In this document: one piece after another, positions 50,201-60,600 of the stretch
Layout: every line of letters starts with the position of its first letter
How positions within the stretch are numbered: position 1 is the stretch's first letter
Assembly: GCA_026874595.1 (NCBI GenBank)
Contig: CM049307.1
Location: 58,598,870 to 58,662,869 of the forward strand
Length of the DNA: 64,000 nt
DNA from: Sipunculus nudus
Lineage: Eukaryota; Annelida; Sipuncula; Golfingiida; Sipunculidae
Reading direction: 5' to 3'
Translations under genes and position numbers: made by a program
The notes under the pieces: model-generated
What the model saw: only the letters and a program-made list of their open reading frames with translations
Told to the model about the DNA's origin: nothing
The model's database searches: none

Positions 50201-53200
50201 ATCTTTTTTTTTAAATGGTACTATTTTACTATACTAAATACAGCTGGCGCCACTAATCTACTGGCAAAAAGATCATTGGTAAGCGGAACCCCGGTATTAT
50301 CACCCCACTAGAGAAAGTGGGGGAGGGGTAGAAAGGCTCCGGAGCTCTGAAGCGCCCGACTGCAAAAGTAAAATACGGGCCGTCCATCGGATGAGGACGT
50401 ATAAAATGGTGGTCCTGTGTCCAGAAGGGGATGGGCACGAAAAAGACCCCATACTGTTTTTTTATAGAAGAGTAGGCCAGCCTGTTGCCGGCAGTATGGA
50501 ACCCGGCCCTCTAGAGCCAGCCGTTTGGTGGATAAAAGTTATGGGGATCCCGAAAGGATCAGGGACAAGGCTCCAAGACGTAAAAACCGCGTGGTCTGGT
50601 TAGGACCAGCAGGGACAAGGCTCAAAGCATGATGGCACAAGCACCAGAGAAGGCTCCCGAGAAGGCTCCGATCGAACGAAAACTGTACCTGGCCGACAGG
50701 GACAAGGCTCAGGACGGGACTTACGGAAGTCCAGGGGTAGTCCGGTGGCGCTCGGACATTACTGGCAGGTTGCAACGCTCAGGCTCCCGGGAACACCTGG
50801 GGGAATCCCCGGTGGTAGACTGTAGGCGAGGGCGGACCGGACCTGACTAGCTGGCGTGTCAGTTCTGGCGACCTCAGTGCAAAGAGAGGGGGGTACCCGA
50901 AGAGGCAAAACTGCGGCGTAAAAACCCTAGTTATTGTCTGAGCGGTGAAACGGGCATGTATGTATGCGGTGCCACTAATCTTTAGCAGCTGATGAAACTG
51001 CACATGATCAAGCAAAAATCATCACAATCCAAGCAATGATTTTTTAGAACCTCCAAGCATTTAAAGTAAGATGATTCAAGATCCAACCGTTATGGTTTGT
51101 GCCCTGTTAACTGGCAACTTAACAAATTAAAGAAGTATTGCCAGTATTTTTTAGTTAGGGCGATTTGTTAGGTCAGTAGAGTGGCTTGGTCATGATATTT
51201 GTAAAAATCGATCCAGAATTGCATTATTCAACCTCCATAATCAGAAATATATTAAGCACCTTTTTGCATAACTGGAAGGCCAAAATGTTCAGAAAAATAT
51301 CAAAATATTCAGGAAATGTGGTCTCCAGACATCCATTGAAATTACTGTAAAATAATACTGATAAAATACGAGATATGGAAATGTATTATGAAAACATATC
51401 TGAGGTTAAATATATGTTATTTTTTAATAAAAAAATAAATGATTCATTTTAGATATTTTGTTTATATGATTTTAGAAGGTATTTTTGACGATACATTTGT
51501 AGGGCCAGGAGGGAGTCCATGGTGTTCTGTCATTGCTGAGAGACGAGTTCAATCAAGCCATGGCTCTGTCAGGTAAGACATGTCTTATTGTAATAGTTTA
51601 GTTCAATATGGAGTTGTGATGATAATGACATCAGTATTAAACTGTATTAAAGGGGCCTGTTCCGCTATTTGACGTCTATTAAAGGGGTCTGTTCCGCTAT
51701 TTGACGTCTATTAAAGGGGCCCGTTCCGCTATTTGACGTCTATAAAAGGGGCCTATTCCAATATTTGACGTCTATTAAAGGGGCCCGTTCCGATATTTGA
51801 CGCCTATTAAAGGGACCTGTTCCGTTATTTGTCGCCTATTTAAAGAGACATAATCAGGAGCTAAATTATGGCTATTCTTTCACACTTTCAGTTCAGTTTT
51901 GCCTTATACAAATGTTTCATCAGCAAAACCATCCCAGCACACGGTCTCATTTCCTCGTATACGGCTGTTTAACATCATGTTTTGGCTCTGCGTGTTGGTA
52001 AACACAGTCTGTTTACAATAACAAAGCCGCGTGACCGGAGGTCTGATTAAGAGGGGCAACACGCTGTGTTTAAGCCAGCAGAAACATGTAATATATTTTT
52101 TGGGCCGAGTCAGACCAGGCACCTCCTGATTGGCTCAAGGATACACACGGCCCAACGCGCCGTGTTTATGTTGACACCTTTCATCGCGCCCGGTCCACTG
52201 ATTTTTATTTTTATTTACAGGAGAAAGCAAACAGTTTCAGGGCAATATTTTGGCAGGTACCGATTTATTTCAAAGGGAAGAAGTTATTTTTCCTGTTAAC
52301 TCAACATGCTTTATAGGTGATTGGGCCCCTTTAAAGGCCTGTTCCGATAATTGACTTCAATTAAATGGGCCTATTTCGATATTTGACGTCTATTAAAGGG
52401 GCCTTTTTCGATGTTTGACGTCTATTAAAGGGACCTTTTCCGATATTTGACATTTATTAACTAAAAATGATCCCTTGAACCTTTTATAAAAATAGGCCAG
52501 AAAACACCGAGATCACTCCGCACACAGGCAGGTTTTGTTTATATCCACGTGTTTATAACATGAAGGGGGCTCGGCAAATAACCCAAACACATTCAACGAG
52601 GACATCTGTCAACATATCAAAATTTTTTAGTTTTTTTTGTATATAGTGACCTTTCAACTAACGCACATATGCAACTATGCACCTTATATTACAAGGTTTT
52701 TCCCGTTTGTCAGCATTGGGTGTGAACATTACTAACAGGTTTTAGACAGACAAGCTTATACATCCACCATAAGGCGTTATAAGAACTTAATTAATGTTAA
52801 TTAATTACCTAACGTTCATTAATATGTACCGAGAGTAAACCAGAAATCACATTTTTATAGAAAATGTAGGTGAATAGCTGGCTTTAGAAGTATAAAAGAA
52901 ATTTTCCGTTCTACAACCCTGAATTATTCTGGATAATTTCAAATAGCACATGGAAATATAATATAACACATCCAAATCCAAATATTGATGGTAGCTGACT
53001 GGTAGAGCAGCTGATAGGAAACCAGAAAGTTATTGGTTCGATTCCTACTCAGAGCGAACCGACTTTTCTTTGTATTTATGCACATCTCTCTATATATATA
53101 TCTGTCTGTATGTGGTTTTGTGTGTGTGTGAATTAATATCTGATGGAGAACAGAGAGGGAAAGCCCATACGTGTTTCTCCTCTACGTGATATTCTCTTTC

Positions 53201-54716
53201 TCTATATATTAAATGTAGGGTTGCGAGATTCAGTCTGGTTATTGAGTGGAAGCACAGGGGTAGCGGAATCAAGACAACTCAAAGAAGTTACATATATGAG
53301 GCTTTATGTCACCAAACAAACCCATCACAGACACAAGACAAAAGAAAACCCTGCAACAAATAAAACATATAATTAAGAAATGACACACAGATAGTGTTTA
53401 ACACCAGCACTTATAAGCCTAACTGCTCAGTCTTCAGATAAATATCATTATCACTGACTGAAATAAAATATCTCACCAGTTGATATGACAGAGATAAACC
53501 TTGATAGCCAGCATTACCACTGACAACAAACATGAAATAAATACCTCTCTATGAACCATTAACAAGATCATAGGCTTTCAAGACTTATATATCCTATAAA
53601 ATAAAATTAGCATGGTACCTCCCCCAAACAGGTATCTCATATCATAACCATGATACCTCACGCCAGATAGTGTCATCATAGCTGATCATTATATTGTTTA
53701 ATACAAGTAATATATCCTTTATTACCAGCTTACATTTAACATGCATATCATATCATCCCACAAGATATCATTAGTCATCACCATAATACATCACTGGGTG
53801 ATAATACAGTGTAAACATGAAAGTATCTAACTGAACTATCTCATTAGACCTACAGCCAATGAGTAATCAATATCTTGATCTAACAATAACCTGTCACTAC
53901 AGATCATTAATGTCACAAGACAAATATACCTGGTACTACTTTAACAACGAATCTAATATTAAAGTCGGATGTTTCACATAAGTCAGAAGAATAATATAGC
54001 AACTACTAAAACTGTAAAAGACAAAGCATACCACAAGTCCGTGGGTTTTTCATGGATCAAGCAGTTCCATCATGACCCGGTCTTCTCACCATTACACGCT
54101 AAAGTCAAGTGAGAATAAACAAAACTTAATCACACAGCACAGCTGAGTCAAACAATAACTACGCTAAGATTAGTTACAGTAGTTCTGATATTAATGGAGT
54201 TATGGAGATGATATCGTCTGCTGAACGTTTACACAGTTTACAAAGTTGGCCAGAAGGTGGCGCAACTGACGGTTGAACCGCCAACAATTAAATTACAAAT
54301 ATAAGAGAGAATCAGTGTTGACACATAAAATCCACTACATCTCCATAATATAAGATATGCAAGGATCTTGCCTACCATAAGTCTGGCTTGCTACCTTCCA
54401 GGATACAACCATGTAACATAACTTTGTGTTGCCACCAACTAGCTCTTGATCTTGGAACCCGCAAACAGCATAGAACATTCGTATACCAACTTCCGGTGTC
54501 ACAGAAGAAATACCCCCGCACCCAATATTCTCGGATTTTCTATATCCCGACATAAACACTATTGTGTAATTGTAACTTCATAGAAACTTTTTAGATTTAT
54601 GACATGTTTTAGAACCTGCATCATGAACTAAGTTTCCTTCTTTTATAGGATGCAGATCATTGAGCGAAATTAACCGGAGTCTGATCTACAATCCTAAAAC
54701 TATAGCCAGATTGTGA
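40475..54716 (+). CDS. HAO1: 2-hydroxyacid oxidase (glycolate oxidase family), + copy, seven exons
   Basis: Exons join(40475-40608, 41462-41613, 47182-47450, 49299-49487, 49844-50002, 51503-51572, 54649-54716) give 346 codons plus stop, against about 370 in human HAO1. The family is FMN-dependent and oxidises 2-hydroxyacids to 2-oxoacids with H2O2 release, in peroxisomes. Visible landmarks: Tyr25, QVY at 129-131, Asp159, Lys213, SNHGGR with His237 (catalytic base) and Arg240, and the FMN loop DSGVRTGTD at 268-276. The end ARL fits a PTS1 signal. Odd points: Gly109 replaces the usual Trp, the region of human Arg167 reads KLWR, and DGGVR is DSGVR. The family (HAO1 or HAO2 type) is certain; one-to-one orthology and substrate are not. 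All splice borders are GT/AG and the frame is open, so it is probably expressed. It converges on a - strand paralogue. Confidence 0.92.
41145..41226. repeat. (TA)n microsatellite in HAO intron 1
   Basis: An 82-bp pure TA run, among the longest here, 235 bp before exon 2 of the + oxidase gene. Confidence 0.97.
41462..41613 (+). CDS. HAO1: HAO (+ copy) exon 2
   Basis: The acceptor cataatag precedes 41462 and the donor GCAAGGG|gtaaaa is phase 1. It encodes [32 protein letters not shown] and HPDGETA. The segment APSDTF sits where other members have APTAMQ (FMN-binding). Bases 41472-41552 are identical to the - gene. The exon is 152 nt, as in the paralogue. Confidence 0.92.
42069..42560. mobile_element. 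GC-rich TIR element in HAO intron 2
   Basis: A 492-bp block much richer in G+C than its surroundings. Left AGCCTCGGTCACAACC and right GGTTGTGGCCGAGGCT are inverted ends. A second copy of the right end (GCAGCGGGTTGTGACCCAGG) lies about 80 bp inside, so the right end is duplicated. No transposase. Open frames on both strands across it are by-products of base composition. Confidence 0.75.
43704..44886. mobile_element. TIR element with eroded open frames
   Basis: The left edge has TTTAATCC and ATTGGATAAA; the right edge has TTTATCCAATGGATTAAA, the inverse. Near both edges the word 'ggattaaac/ggataaaac' is repeated several times. Inside, overlapping frames around 44085-44413 (one reading [16 protein letters not shown]) look like a frameshifted coding relic, but I cannot name the protein. 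Exact ends and target duplication are unsure. Confidence 0.45.
45177..45458 (+). promoter_or_regulatory. Promoter-like block with hairpin and mini-exon candidate in HAO intron 2
   Basis: A CCAAT box lies at 45177. A hairpin has exact arms GCGACGAAAC (45256-45265) and GTTTCGTCGC (45290-45299). ATG at 45411 opens [16 protein letters not shown] and meets a strong donor ACC|gtaagt at 45459. This could be the first exon of a nested gene or of a transposase, or an alternative promoter. No second exon could be identified, so it remains a candidate. Confidence 0.25.
46540..46800 (+). mobile_element. LINE reverse-transcriptase C-terminal (zf-RVT-like) remnant
   Basis: The 86-codon frame contains [17 protein letters not shown], then CSLC, KEKKK and HLFYKC, the pattern of the zinc-knuckle after the reverse transcriptase of non-LTR retrotransposons (C..C...E...H.F..C). 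No reverse transcriptase core is visible upstream, so this is a 5'-truncated relic, inside intron 2 of the + oxidase gene. Confidence 0.6.
47182..47450 (+). CDS. HAO1: HAO (+ copy) exon 3
   Basis: The acceptor tgacatcag precedes 47182 and the donor ACAGAG|gtaata is phase 0. The exon spans residues 96-185: [13 protein letters not shown] (Gly109 in place of the family Trp), WFQVYI (Gln129, Tyr131), and [17 protein letters not shown] (Asp159; Leu-Trp-Arg where the - gene has Arg-Arg-Ser). It is two codons shorter than its partner. Confidence 0.9.
47497..47690 (-). mobile_element. SINE B in HAO intron 3
   Basis: On the - strand: GTCGAGTGGTAAAATGCTCG (A-box region), GGGTTCGATCCC (good B-box), TGGTTTTCTCCGGGTCTTCT, and tail CCATGGGGAGTGCTTGGTGT. 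It lies about 50 bp after exon 3 of the + oxidase gene. It is the best-kept head of the family here. Confidence 0.68.
48919..49198. mobile_element. TA-flanked MITE, family M1, copy 4 in HAO intron 3
   Basis: Left GGTATGGTTCTCAGGCACCG, right ending TTTTTTTGCC, bounded by TA at 48917 and 49199. It lies in the third intron of the + oxidase gene, its right end 100 bp before exon 4. The right inverted end is degraded (TCCGAGAAACATGC). Confidence 0.72.
49299..49487 (+). CDS. HAO1: HAO (+ copy) exon 4, catalytic His/Arg
   Basis: The acceptor gcttcag precedes 49299 and the donor GCCACG|gtatgt is phase 0. It reads [21 protein letters not shown] (Lys213, FMN contact) and [10 protein letters not shown] (His237, Arg240). 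It is six codons shorter at the start than the - gene exon, which has an extra [11 protein letters not shown]-type lead. Confidence 0.93.
49844..50002 (+). CDS. HAO1: HAO (+ copy) exon 5, FMN phosphate loop
   Basis: The acceptor tttatgcag precedes 49844 and the donor TGTAAG|gtaatc is phase 0. It reads [33 protein letters not shown] and SIWGL. Ser269 replaces the second residue of the usual DGGVR loop. At 159 nt it is the same length as the - copy. Confidence 0.93.
50270..50960. repeat. GC-rich, retroelement-like block in HAO intron 5
   Basis: Base composition differs sharply from the AT-rich flanks. The word CAGGGACAAGGCTC occurs at 50560, 50610 and 50697. The phrase GCCGTCCATCGGATGAGGACG followed by GTGGTCCTGTGTCC is of a kind seen in non-LTR element leaders, but no reverse transcriptase is present. 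Words like CTGGCGCCACTAATCT flank it at 50187, 50244 and 50970. Frames on both strands are composition by-products. Confidence 0.4.
51503..51572 (+). CDS. HAO1: HAO (+ copy) exon 6
   Basis: The acceptor catttgtag precedes 51503 and the donor CTGTCAG|gtaaga is phase 1. It encodes [16 protein letters not shown] and AMALS, matching the family C-terminal helix (G.KGV..VL.IL..EF...MAL.G). At 70 nt it is the same length as the - copy. Confidence 0.9.
51643..51845. repeat. 32-bp tandem repeat, block 1 (about six units)
   Basis: The unit starts TATTAAAGGGGCCTGTTCCG and ends ATTTGACGTC. About six units with single-base differences lie in intron 6 of the + oxidase gene. The word TTAAAGGGGCC also forms the end of an insert to the right and occurs alone at 12059, so the array probably grew from a transposon end. 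Confidence 0.8.
51838..52335. mobile_element. TIR-bounded insert between two tandem-repeat blocks
   Basis: The left edge TTTAAAGAGACATAATCAGG and the right edge, read in reverse, TTTAAAGGGGCCCAATCACC are imperfect inverted ends about 0.5 kb apart. No protein is recognised inside. An isolated end of the same type (TTAAAGGGGCCTAATCACG) lies at 12059-12077. Confidence 0.5.
52330..52460. repeat. 32-bp tandem repeat, block 2 (about four units)
   Basis: The same unit as block 1 but more diverged (TATTAAAGGGGCCTTTTTCG and similar), right of the TIR insert. The arrangement suggests one array split by an insertion, or two arrays seeded from the two ends. Confidence 0.7.
52988..53062 (+). mobile_element. 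tRNA-like SINE head (family C)
   Basis: It reads TAGCTGACTGGTAGAGCAGC (good A-box) and GGTTCGATTCC (exact B-box), with about 30 bases between. No convincing acceptor stem or anticodon loop pairs around it, so a SINE head or tRNA relic is more likely than a working tRNA gene. It is in intron 6 of the + oxidase gene. Confidence 0.5.
54649..54716 (+). CDS. HAO1: HAO (+ copy) exon 7 with PTS1 end
   Basis: The acceptor cttttatag precedes 54649. It completes Gly and reads [15 protein letters not shown], then KTIARL and TGA at 54714-54716. ARL fits the [S/A/C][K/R/H][L/M] PTS1 pattern. At 68 nt it is the same length as the - copy. Confidence 0.9.
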
Positions 54717-54782
54717 ATTCACATCAGCCGTAAAAAGACAACATGACCGCCGTTCTATTTTCAATCTAACAGAGACGACAAA

Positions 54783-54788
54783 AATAAA
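54783..54788 (+). promoter_or_regulatory. Candidate polyadenylation signal of the + HAO gene
   Basis: AATAAA lies 67 bp after the stop codon of the + oxidase gene. The position suits a short 3' UTR. The hexamer alone is weak evidence in AT-rich DNA. Confidence 0.35.
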
Positions 54789-55213
54789 ATTGTTTGATTT
54801 TCGTTTTGTCATTTAACCAATCAATTAAGTAAAATTAATAAATCAATCAGACAGAGCTCATAAATAGAACTGTTTCGTGAACGCTCGCTTTTTACTTTGC
54901 AAGGCAAAGTCGTGATGTAGTACAGGGGTTTACTCAGCAATAGCAACAAAAATATTATCTTAAACCGTGACAAGTAGGCACACTGAAAACTGTTATTGTT
55001 TCACACGAAAATATGCAATTAACTGTTCCTTTTGTCTTAACTTTACGGCATGTTTAATAAAGACTGTTCCATAACGCTTTTCTGTTGCTACGTCTTACTT
55101 TTTGTGTTGCTAAACAAAATTTGAATGAAAAGAACAACTGATTGATAGACTGGCGAAAGTACTATAAATTCGACATAAGACCTTAAACATCAGGGTTTTC
55201 GTGTAAAAGCAAA

Positions 55214-55462
55214 ATGGCGGCCCCCATGAACGGTTTGAGAAACTGGGAGAAACAAACCTGTCAGGGGAGGGGATGTGACACGAAGGTACTACGAGGACAG
55301 CGTCCAGGCGATGGTGCATCTCCGAGGAGAGTCTGGAGGCAAGGGGATGTGTATCGGCAAAGTTATGCGCGGGATAATGCTTTTTCTGAACCGCGCCCAA
55401 TTCCTCAAAATTATTGTAGAGTGACATTTTCCAGGCCTGAAACGTATTCGAATTTTAATTAA
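55214..55462 (+). CDS. Small isolated open frame, unassigned
   Basis: An 82-codon frame starting MAAPMNGLRNWEKQTCQG in a good context (AAAATGGCGGCC), GC-richer than its surroundings, Arg/Gly/Gln-rich, ending in TAA. It lies between the two converging oxidase genes. I recognise no domain, signal peptide or membrane segment. It may be a real short gene, a first exon, or a chance frame in a GC-rich patch. A - strand frame covers the same DNA. Confidence 0.2.
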   Translation: MAAPMNGLRNWEKQTCQGRGCDTKVLRGQRPGDGASPRRVWRQGDVYRQSYARDNAFSEPRPIPQNYCRVTFSRPETYSNFN

Positions 55463-57602
55463 GTCATCAGAAAAACAAACTTATACGATCGACTATGAAT
55501 AAATGCGAGTGTACCGTAAATTTATGAGTTCATTATTGTACCAAGTAAGTGGGATATAAATGCACATTTTTCTGATTGTCAACTTTATTACAAGAGAACC
55601 TGGAAACCGGTAAACTAGCCAAGCATGATCATCTGTTTGACCAAAGTTATTCATGTTTATTTTCCTCGATTGATAAAAAACCCTCGTTTGGTTGTACATA
55701 TAATTGGTTTTGCATTTTACTGTGAAATTCAAAAGATTATATTATTGTGTACTCACGCATTCCTTGCCCGTACCATTTTGCCAGTGCTCTGTTCCACATC
55801 TTTGTGGATGCCCCTCCTACGGACAGAGCTCGCAATGGTTGTCTCAGATTGAAAATAGAATACTGCATATTACAGGACAACATTTTAAAATGAACTAATA
55901 AAGTCAGTTCAGATTCAAAGTTAACAAGCCATGCTTTCGACCACTTGCAAATAAAGGAATATCTGTATACTTCATATCTGTCACGATGGAATGGATATGT
56001 CACCATAAATTATATATAATATTAATGGGTATGTCCTTGTTTTCAAGAGAATACCAAACAGAGTAGTAAAGAGATGAGCATGAATGCACATGATGTCATC
56101 CAGATATGCAAATAATATTTCGTTTGAATGTACACGTAAAATGATCTACATCGGTACTTTTTTAATGGTTAAAGGTAGAAGTACCAAGTCACGGTGCCAT
56201 GAAACAATGCGGGGCTATGAGTGTTTTCCTTAAGATGACATTCATGGTTCAATAGAATAAATAGGATCCTACGTTCCGCATTTATGTGTACCCTGCATGT
56301 CAGTAAATTTCTAGTGCAGTTGTAAACTGGAATCTAGCACATTTCTATTCCTGGAAAAATGTCAGTGGAAGTGATAGACCAAAATGGTTATGAATACACT
56401 AAATTAAAAAGTCTTCACACACACAGAATTGTTTTCTTATTTCGATATTAAATCCAAGGTCAGTCTGAACAAACTTAAATATTGCAGTGAAGCAAGAGGA
56501 AAGTAGAATTGTTATACATAAGCTGGCAAAACGACCCATCAAATTACAGTATGGTTAAAATTGACTTCACTTTCAAAAATACAATCATACAATTGGAAGT
56601 TGAATACCATTTGTTGCTTGCCCTTGAGGAAAGAAAGACACAAAAAAAAACTTTTTTCCCGGGTTGCAATTTCGCAGTTAGTGTACTACTGGCTAAATGC
56701 ATAACGGTGACTGAAACCAAGACAAATTGCATCATAATATAATTATACCCTAGATCATAACACTATACTTTAGTATAAGTGACTTACAATAATATATCAG
56801 TAAGTCACATTCTATAGTATTTCACAAGTCACTTGATCAAAGCGCGGATTAGAAAAGGGCACTCATCCTGGATGCGACAATTTTGTTTGTTGTCTTGGCT
56901 TCACTATTTTTTTCAAGCTGCCAGCACGTACAAGAACATGAACACGGGCTGCACACAAGCGCAACGTTCAGTGCTGGTCAATTGCTGGTCTGCTGGCCAA
57001 TGGCTGGTTTTCTTCCGTAGCTTTAAACAGAGCGTAGGACACTGACTTGTTTGGTGTGCTCTCAAGTGGTATATATACTGCTTCTAAATCCGTTCAGAAA
57101 ATGAAAGAGGGTGCAATTTATAGCTTATACAACAATTTGTGATACCGCTAGGTATCGAATTTTAGATCCAATCCAAAATTTAAACTCTAAATTTTGGGGG
57201 AGCATGTTGCGCCCCCTGTTAACACGCCCTTGGTTACATCGCATAACTTTTGCACGAGAATTGAGGAGTTTGGTTCGTATTAATCTAATAGCCTGTTAGG
57301 TGCATTGCCAAGTCATCCTTATATATTCCTGCTAAACTGAGTCTATGTCCTTGGTCTTAAAAGAATTGTTGCAAAAGATTTAGGTAACTTCCAACTTGAG
57401 GGGGGGGGGGAGCAACAGACTTAACACACCCCTCAGTGTTTGTGTTCTGTCGGATTAATGAATTAGTTTAATTGATGATATATCAAGGAATACGAACAAT
57501 TTTTACATTTAATTATCACGCTTCATCCTAAAATAAAAATGTGAGTCCCCCTAGAATCATAAACCATTAATTTCTGTTTGTCCGCGGCTGTCTGATGTAG
57601 TT

Positions 57603-57670
57603 TCACAATTTGGCCACCGTCGCAGGATTATGAATCAGACTCTGCTTGATATCATCCAATGATCTGCATC
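57603..57670 (-). CDS. HAO1: HAO (- copy) exon 7 with PTS1 end
   Basis: The acceptor tctttcag leads into 57670. It reads [15 protein letters not shown], then ATVAKL and TGA (57605-57603). AKL is a good PTS1 signal, implying peroxisomal import. Confidence 0.92.
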
Positions 57671-60600
57671 CTGAAAGAAAAAAAAGACATTTAACTTCTT
57701 AACTTTATTATTGACTATATAATTATAAATAATACATAGAAGTTTAGGATATATAAAACAAGCTTCGCTCGAAAAAAACAAATCTAGAAGAAAAAAACAC
57801 ATCTTTCTCAATTCAAAAGAAAACACATCGTCTTTTCGTCTCCTGTTTTCCTGTTGGAAAATGACATTTTAATTTTTAAAGAATCAAGATTTAAAACTTA
57901 ATTTTTAAGGTTGATAGAGACATGATAGAAGAAAAACAGAAAACCACTTTTGAGATATTGTCATAGAGTTCTATATCAGTCTGCTAAACAGTGACTTGCT
58001 GTCACTGGGTGCTTAAAATAGCGTACTGTTTAAACATTTGACAAAAAAATGTCTGTTAAGATATCGACAACTATACGAATGATTTTAGATATACAGAGTT
58101 TGTGCTGCCTTAAAAGCCTCGTGGGAGTCGTGGTGTCAGGTCTACAATATCGGCATGAGATTTTTCGTACCTGATAAAGCCATTGCTGAACTGAACTCTT
58201 CTCTCAGAATTGACAGAACATCATGGACTCCCTCCTGACCCTAGAAAATAATTATTATAAATTGTTATAATAACGTTTTATAAAATCCAGTTACATACGA
58301 ATTACACAGTTCATTAAGGGGGCAAAACTAGCCGTTTCAAGGAAACTGAATGGTTATTGGACAGACATTAAAAAATCAATATGGATCCGCAGAATCTGAT
58401 GATCAACTAAGCTTTGGATTTTTTATTATGGAAACAAATCTATCAAAATAAATTGATAAATAAGAACACTGTCATAGCGAATCAAAATGTTGCGAATAAT
58501 AGAGTATTAATAGCATTCTTTCGTAGCATGTATATGGCAAAACGGGGGTGTTTATGAATGAGAAATATAATTACCTTGCACGCCAGTCCCCAGACAGCGG
58601 GTCGCCCTACAAACACCGCTCTGGCTCCGAGCGCCAAAGCTTTCAGTATATCTGTTCCCGTCCTGACTCCGCCGTCAAGGTACACCTCAACACGCCCTCT
58701 CGCGGCAGCAACTACATCCGGTAGAGCGTCGATCTACGTTTAATTTTATGGAAAGATTAGAACTGTTCTGTATATTTAAGTGATGACACAAAATAGGGTT
58801 ATTGTTCCCATATTATTTATTTCAAAGGTTTATTGAACTTGATTTATTATTGATAGCTTCATGCTATAATAGTAAAAATTTTGTACAAACTGATTAGAAT
58901 AAAGCAACAGTGAGACTGATCCTTACATGGATTAAAATTAATTTATCTTTATCGCAATAACCGTGCTTACTTGAACTTTAATAAACATATTTAGTCTTCT
59001 CAAGTTTAAATGTATTAAAGGTATTGTAAACTGGCATTTACATTTCAGCTTTTACAATCTAGAATCTTTTTAAATCAAGAGTTGTGAATAATATCGTTCT
59101 CGTTTCTTTATTTTAGCATGCATATTTTGCTTAATTAATGCTTATCAATTAAGCCGATCAGCCATACATAAACCATACGCTCACGGAATTTCTATCTGTA
59201 TCCGGGTCTTCAAGATGCAAACTTTGTGAAATGATAAAAAAAAATGTACCATATTAACAAATCTAATTTATCATAATATAAAGTGATCAAATCTAATACA
59301 AATCTCATGCAAAGTACTGTGAAATAGTACTGTAAACAATTTAGGACGTATTTAACGATGATTTGTGGTGATATACAGAGGCCTGCACTGTGTCCAACGT
59401 TCTCCCGCCGTGGTTTGAAACATAAACAGCATCAGCACCGTGCTGTATAGCCAGCTCTGAGTCCTCTGCTGTCAGGATTCCTTTAGCAATCACAGGCAGA
59501 TCTGATTCCTTCTTTAACCACCAGATGTCCTTCCATGTCACAGATGGGTCGAAAGCCATAGTGAATGGAGACTGGCTACCTTCCTAATTAAAAATACAAG
59601 ATGAGTCTTACTGGTCCAAACATCATCATTACCATCAAAATCATCATCATTAATTTTTTTGTAAGTAACATATCGATTTCTTTCAAATGAATATCTCTCA
59701 GGTTTTCGTATGCAAGCCATTTATTATTGACTCAAGTATGGTTACCAGCGTGCCTTGCGCTACGCTCACGGAGTGTAACGCAAGGCAGGCTGGGAACCAA
59801 TGTATATGTTGTTGACTATCGCTGAATCTTTTAAGTAAATCCCGATAAATTGTTGAAATCACTAGATTTTACTTTATTGCGTCTGGCGTGAATCGTCAAT
59901 GAAATCTTGCGTCAAACCCTCTGGCCAATTATGATATAAAAATTGTTTCACATTCACATAAATTTGCCACAAATGATACATACAGGCCATAGCGGGGCTC
60001 GAATATGGGACCGTCAATTGAGCTTTCGTGAGTAATATACGTTTTCTGCTCAGAAAATACATGAGAGTTTGAGTCACGCTTGTGAGTGCATTTGCCGCAA
60101 GGTGTTCCCTTTTTGTTCTGAGCATCATGTCTCAAAGGCATCACATCAGCTGCGCGTGCAGTTTCAGTGTAAAAGCATGATATATGCTACAGCAGGGAAA
60201 GAAATAGAAATTTTGACCTTTCCAACAAAAAGGCATTAATACAGGTTTGGAATCCGCAGTAAAGATGTCTTTCCGCTATTGATGCATCCTACCATCATGT
60301 CAAACCTTTAGTCGCACTTGCATGCAAAAAGTTTTGAATGTTTTCATTAGTAACACTGTTGACATCAGAAACACGATGGTGTAGTGAAAAAAAAACAGGA
60401 AAATATAGGAGATGAGGGCCTAGATGCCAGAAAGTATAAGAAATTTTAGACCATTTTAACTGAAAAATATATGAGATATAGGGAGTCGGTGGAACAACAC
60501 CTGAAAAACATTTCGTTTTTGTGTTATCCGTATTTGTTACTGCTTATCATCTACTGATGTGGTAAACATCTAGGTGTTCACCTTTCCAACGGATTGATAC

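Larger units (their letters stand above)
51573..54648 (+). other. HAO (+ copy) intron 6
   Basis: A 3.1-kb phase-1 intron. The left part holds two blocks of a 32-bp tandem repeat around a TIR-bounded insert (51643-52460). A tRNA-like SINE head lies at 52990-53060. The rest (53.1-54.6 kb) shows no coding signal or clear repeat; several short frames there look like chance. Confidence 0.6.
54717..57602. other. Intergenic DNA between the converging HAO genes
   Basis: Contains a likely poly(A) signal for the + gene at 54783 and a small isolated frame at 55214-55462. The rest is AT-rich, with a G-run near 57401. No recognised gene. Both 3' UTRs end somewhere in this 2.9 kb. Confidence 0.5.

Noticed and set aside
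50391-51015. Frames on both strands in the GC-rich block at 50.4-51.0 kb
   Set aside because: No family motif and low-complexity repeats; explained by base composition.
52988-53062. Functional tRNA gene
   Set aside because: Good A and B boxes but no acceptor-stem pairing or clear anticodon arm; a SINE head or relic is more likely.
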